A stretch of 64,000 bases of DNA from Rachicladosporium sp. CCFEE 5018 (taxonomy: Eukaryota > Ascomycota > Dothideomycetes > Cladosporiales > Cladosporiaceae): contig KZ111164.1 in NCBI GenBank assembly GCA_002077045.2, positions 416,563-480,562 of the forward strand, in the 5' to 3' direction. Below, in pieces: positions 63,654 to 64,000 of this stretch (within the stretch, counting starts at the first letter, position 1; every line of letters starts with the position of its first letter). The notes under the pieces were generated by a model. The model had not been told where the DNA came from and made no database searches. It was given only the letters and a program-made list of their open reading frames with translations. Made by a program: the position numbers and the translations under genes.

Positions 63654-64000
63654 ATGTACACACCTAAGGAACAAGGAAGCGATCAGAGTGGAGGAGAGGA
63701 TGTTACTGAAGACAGGGAACAGCGACAGGACAGAGGTGGAGGACAGCGGGGAGTAGGAGGAAGTCAGGGGTTCCCCCTACAGCAGAGGAAGACACCTTCC
63801 CAACAGCACCAGACCCTAGACACCCAGACAGTTCAAGCACTCCAGAAGGACATCTTAGAGGCCTGTGAAGGACAGGACTTACATGCTAGGGCATACAAGA
63901 TCCTGCTTCAGAAGGCTGCTCATGTCATCAACATCCTCCAAGCCAGGACCTCAAGACAACAACAACAAAGCCCAAGCACCAACCTCCTCCTCCAGGAGAT
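63654..64000 (+). mobile_element. Start of an intact repeat-like ORF, possibly a retroelement gag/ORF1
   Basis: ATG 63654 opens a frame that runs without a stop to the window edge (115 codons). Product MYTPKEQGSDQSGGEDVTED, Gln/Arg/Gly-rich, then helical (LQKDILEACEGQDLHARAY, KILLQKAAHVINILQA) and poly-Gln (SRQQQQSPS). A charged, Gln-rich N-terminus directly after AT-rich RIP-like DNA resembles the first ORF of fungal retrotransposons. No reverse transcriptase or zinc knuckle is visible in the part shown, so element type and even transposon origin are inference. CA and TG steps are normal here, so this copy is not RIP-mutated. Confidence 0.45.

Overview
This window is nuclear DNA of a filamentous ascomycete (Pezizomycotina, probably a dothideomycete; genus not resolved). 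The evidence is about two dozen spliced genes with short GT-AG introns, mostly 49-61 nt with CTRAC branch sites, and genes on both strands without operons. It carries typical filamentous-fungal families: homoisocitrate dehydrogenase, DSC complex subunit 3, DNA polymerase iota, a Clr5-domain regulator and a major-royal-jelly-like secreted protein. The right end passes abruptly into an AT-rich, TpA-rich block that looks RIP-mutated, followed by an intact repeat-like ORF.

Layout. 1-5.2 kb: two low-complexity genes on the minus strand, the second cut by a 100-N scaffold gap. 5.3-8.1 kb: a tandem pair of paralogous Cys-rich single-pass membrane proteins, each split by a 59-nt intron at the same place. 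8.9-16.4 kb: a Ser/Arg-rich zinc-binding-like protein, an RBR E3 ligase, a gene of unknown function with an unclear 5' end, and DNA polymerase iota with a UBZ-like finger. 17-27.3 kb: housekeeping genes (mitochondrial PDH-type kinase, epoxide hydrolase, RCC1-repeat protein, Dsc3, A/B-barrel stress protein, Isa1-type Fe-S assembly protein, RuvB-like 1 helicase).

27.7-34.9 kb holds the most unusual structure: six tandem, same-strand paralogs of an F-box-like/2EXR-like fungal family. All six have a phase-2 intron at the same codon near the 3' end. This opens into a tiny last exon with a C-x-W-[HY] signature that unspliced gene calls would miss. Five carry a related upstream sequence module about 105-175 bp before the ATG.

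35-45 kb: a small three-TM protein, Lys12, a secreted MRJP/yellow protein, a 71-aa membrane protein, a mitochondrial two-TM protein and a glutaminyl-cyclase-like M28 enzyme ending in RDEL. 45.6-54.8 kb: a 1118-aa disordered MGQS protein with CxxC pairs and a Gly/Arg tail, two unknown proteins and an AP180/CALM clathrin adaptor. 55.8-62.6 kb: mitochondrial Asp-tRNA synthetase, the Clr5 regulator (domain rebuilt across a 320-nt intron), a small unknown ORF and the NatB catalytic subunit Naa20. 62.8-64 kb: the AT-rich repeat block and the start of a mobile-element-like ORF.

The genes are mostly independent. Several serve mitochondria (PDH-type kinase, Isa1, Asp-tRNA synthetase, the two-TM protein) and some serve protein quality control or ubiquitin (RBR, Dsc3), but no shared operon or biosynthetic cluster is seen. 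Intron boundaries were chosen by hand from splice motifs and frame continuity; where I say a spliced length divides by three, I counted it.
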